From assembly GCF_004295645.1 (NCBI RefSeq), contig NZ_CP034752.1, positions 4,248,001-4,312,000 of the forward strand: DNA of 64,000 nt, written 5' to 3'. This DNA comes from Limnobaculum zhutongyuii. GTDB lineage: Bacteria; Pseudomonadota; Gammaproteobacteria; Enterobacterales; Enterobacteriaceae. Shown here piece after piece: positions 62,721 through 64,000 of this stretch (position 1 is its first letter; the number at the start of each line of letters is the position of its first letter). The notes beneath the pieces were generated by a model. It made no database searches. It was not told the DNA's origin and saw only the letters and a program-made list of their open reading frames with translations. The position numbers and the translations under genes are program-made.

Positions 62721-64000
62721 CCGGGTTTAAGCGACGACGGCTTATTGCTCGCAGGCCACGCCAGAGCATTAATGCCACCAGAATCACGCTGAAAACGGCA
62801 AATACGGCCAGCCACACCGGGTGTTCAGATAGCTTAAACCAGAGTTTGTCCCACCATGGCAGATAGCCAACATAATAGGTATCGCCAACCCGAATACTAT
62901 TTACGCCGGAGTTACGCACAATGGAAACCGACCCGGCAATCGCCGCGCGTTTGCCGCTATCGCGCCAGGCTTCATCCAGTAGTTGATAACCGCTGTCACC
63001 GCTGGCCATCAGAGCAACCACACTGCGCTGCTCGTTATAAGGAGACTGAAAGCCGGTTATGGCACCAATGGGTCCATCTGATGAAACCGCCGCATTAGCC
63101 TGCGGTGTTGGTTCGGTACTCGGCTTATCGAAATCAACTGTATGCAGTTCCAGATTATTTTTTTCCGGACGGTTAAGCTGGCTCTTTGCCTGCTCAATCA
63201 GTATTTGTGGTTGATTTCTGGCATCCAAATCTTTCGGAATACCGCTTAACACCAACAGATCTTTATCTGCGTGCTGTTTCGCATCCGGTTTAGCCGTCAG
63301 TTCAATCCCCAACGCCGGATAGCCAATATTGGCCCCCATCTGCCCCATCACGTTAAACAGCAGCGTTAATTGTTCTGCCGTTGGGTTTTCAGGCATCACC
63401 ACTAACGTTTCCGATAAGTCCGCCATGCGACTGAATGGGAAACCTGACTGAGCAAAGGTTTTCAATGCAGGCATCGCCAGATAGTGGCGATAACCAGAAA
63501 AATCGATAGTTGAGTCACCATCAACCACTGCTTCATGTTTTACCGGCGTCATGGTACGACATACGTCAGTGGTGCTGGCACCAATATTTGAAACGAAATC
63601 AAAATCGAAACGCAGTTTGTTATTTCCATCCAGTTGGAAAGCTGGAATCATCACTTCTTCATCAGTACTGCTCAATCCCTGAATCAACGGAATATGCAGT
63701 ACCTGCAGCTTATTCGACTCATAAGGCTTCAATGGAAACGCCTGTAAAAAACGATTATTCAGACTGACATTTAAGCGAGAATCATCCACATAAGGAGGGG
63801 GTGTATAGCGATATTTAAGATTTAGCGCGATACCCTGACTGCGCAATAAAAACAGATCGGGCGGTAATTTCATGTCCAGATCGATCGGCGGCAAACGCCC
63901 ACCAGAAACGCTGAGTTGTTCCGGGTAAGTCGTCAGTTCAGCTAATCGTACCGGACGATCGGTTCTTACCCAGTTAGGTGCATCGTAAGGCTGGCGAGGT
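62707..64000 (-). CDS. bcsB: Cellulose synthase regulatory subunit BcsB, partial
   Basis: The C-terminal part of BcsB; the frame stays open to the right edge, so the N terminus is beyond it. The edge reads QPYDAPNWVRTDRPVRLAEL, typical of BcsB, and continues GGRLPPIDLDMKLPPDLFLL. A TTG in this stretch could be mistaken for a start. Further marks are LHIPLIQGLSS, DFSGYRHYLAMPALKTF and a single C-terminal membrane helix (VWLAVFAVFSVILVALML) that docks on BcsA. BcsB guides the polymer through the periplasm. It overlaps or abuts bcsZ. Confidence 0.95.
   Translation of the reverse strand, partial: PRQPYDAPNWVRTDRPVRLAELTTYPEQLSVSGGRLPPIDLDMKLPPDLFLLRSQGIALNLKYRYTPPPYVDDSRLNVSLNNRFLQAFPLKPYESNKLQVLHIPLIQGLSSTDEEVMIPAFQLDGNNKLRFDFDFVSNIGASTTDVCRTMTPVKHEAVVDGDSTIDFSGYRHYLAMPALKTFAQSGFPFSRMADLSETLVVMPENPTAEQLTLLFNVMGQMGANIGYPALGIELTAKPDAKQHADKDLLVLSGIPKDLDARNQPQILIEQAKSQLNRPEKNNLELHTVDFDKPSTEPTPQANAAVSSDGPIGAITGFQSPYNEQRSVVALMASGDSGYQLLDEAWRDSGKRAAIAGSVSIVRNSGVNSIRVGDTYYVGYLPWWDKLWFKLSEHPVWLAVFAVFSVILVALMLWRGLRAISRRRLNPDEDK

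Noticed and set aside
1..64000. CRISPR arrays, tRNA or rRNA genes, insertion sequences
   Set aside because: No regular direct-repeat array, no tRNA-like T-loop with matching acceptor stem, and no transposase-like frame were seen in the gaps between genes.

Overview
The window is a gene-dense stretch of a gammaproteobacterial chromosome. Gene order and protein sequences place it in the order Enterobacterales. It carries the blocks rfaH-hemB-tatD / tatABC-ubiB-ubiJ / ubiE-rmuC, yhiN / pitA / uspA, rsmJ-prlC / rlmJ-gor, and yhjD-kdgK-yhjJ-dctA-pdeK-bcsC-bcsZ-bcsB, all familiar from Escherichia, Yersinia and relatives. The blocks are joined differently from E. coli and a dispersed repeat is present, so this is a more distant member. 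A Budviciaceae-like lineage (Pragia, Budvicia, Limnobaculum) is a guess that cannot be proved from the window.

Layout. 1-5.1 kb: the end of glpQ, a secreted propeller-like protein, yigL-pldB, a HEAT-like protein and rhtB. 5.2-12.4 kb: asd, a protein-tyrosine phosphatase, fre, ubiD, pepE, rfaH and a magnesium-type hemB. 12.4-17.7 kb: tatD, tatCBA, ubiB and ubiJ, with two copies of a dispersed repeat between tatD and tatC. 17.7-20.2 kb: an accessory islet splits ubiJ from ubiE. It holds two small orphan genes, a remnant resembling a P4-type satellite prophage, and a DUF4291 gene. 20.2-25.6 kb: ubiE, rmuC, a DedA protein, a BtsS-type sensor kinase without its regulator, and the small RNA RyhB behind a Fur box. 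25.6-32.5 kb: ybiI, a divergent MFS/LysR pair, a PHP phosphoesterase, a second UbiB-family gene and yhiN. 32.7-40.3 kb: pitA, uspA, gdhA, a small unknown gene, rsmJ and prlC. 40.4-46.9 kb: a complete 3-hydroxybenzoate/gentisate catabolic cluster (mhbM-I-H-D-T with divergent mhbR) lies between prlC and rlmJ. 47-51.3 kb: rlmJ, a membrane-anchored unknown protein, gor and yhjD. 51.5-64 kb: kdgK behind a KdgR box, yhjJ, dctA, the c-di-GMP phosphodiesterase pdeK, and the cellulose genes bcsC (frameshifted), bcsZ and bcsB (runs off the right edge).

How genes work together. UbiB, UbiJ, UbiE and UbiD belong to ubiquinone synthesis. TatABC exports folded proteins. The mhb products take 3-hydroxybenzoate through gentisate, maleylpyruvate and fumarylpyruvate to pyruvate and fumarate. 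PdeK and the Bcs proteins form a c-di-GMP/cellulose module that may be broken or switchable through a six-G run in bcsC.

No CRISPR array, transposase, integrase, tRNA or rRNA was recognised. Most of the window is conserved core genome. The observations most worth a second look are the dispersed repeat family, the islet inside the ubi cluster, the bcsC homopolymer frameshift, the mhb insertion and the RyhB locus.
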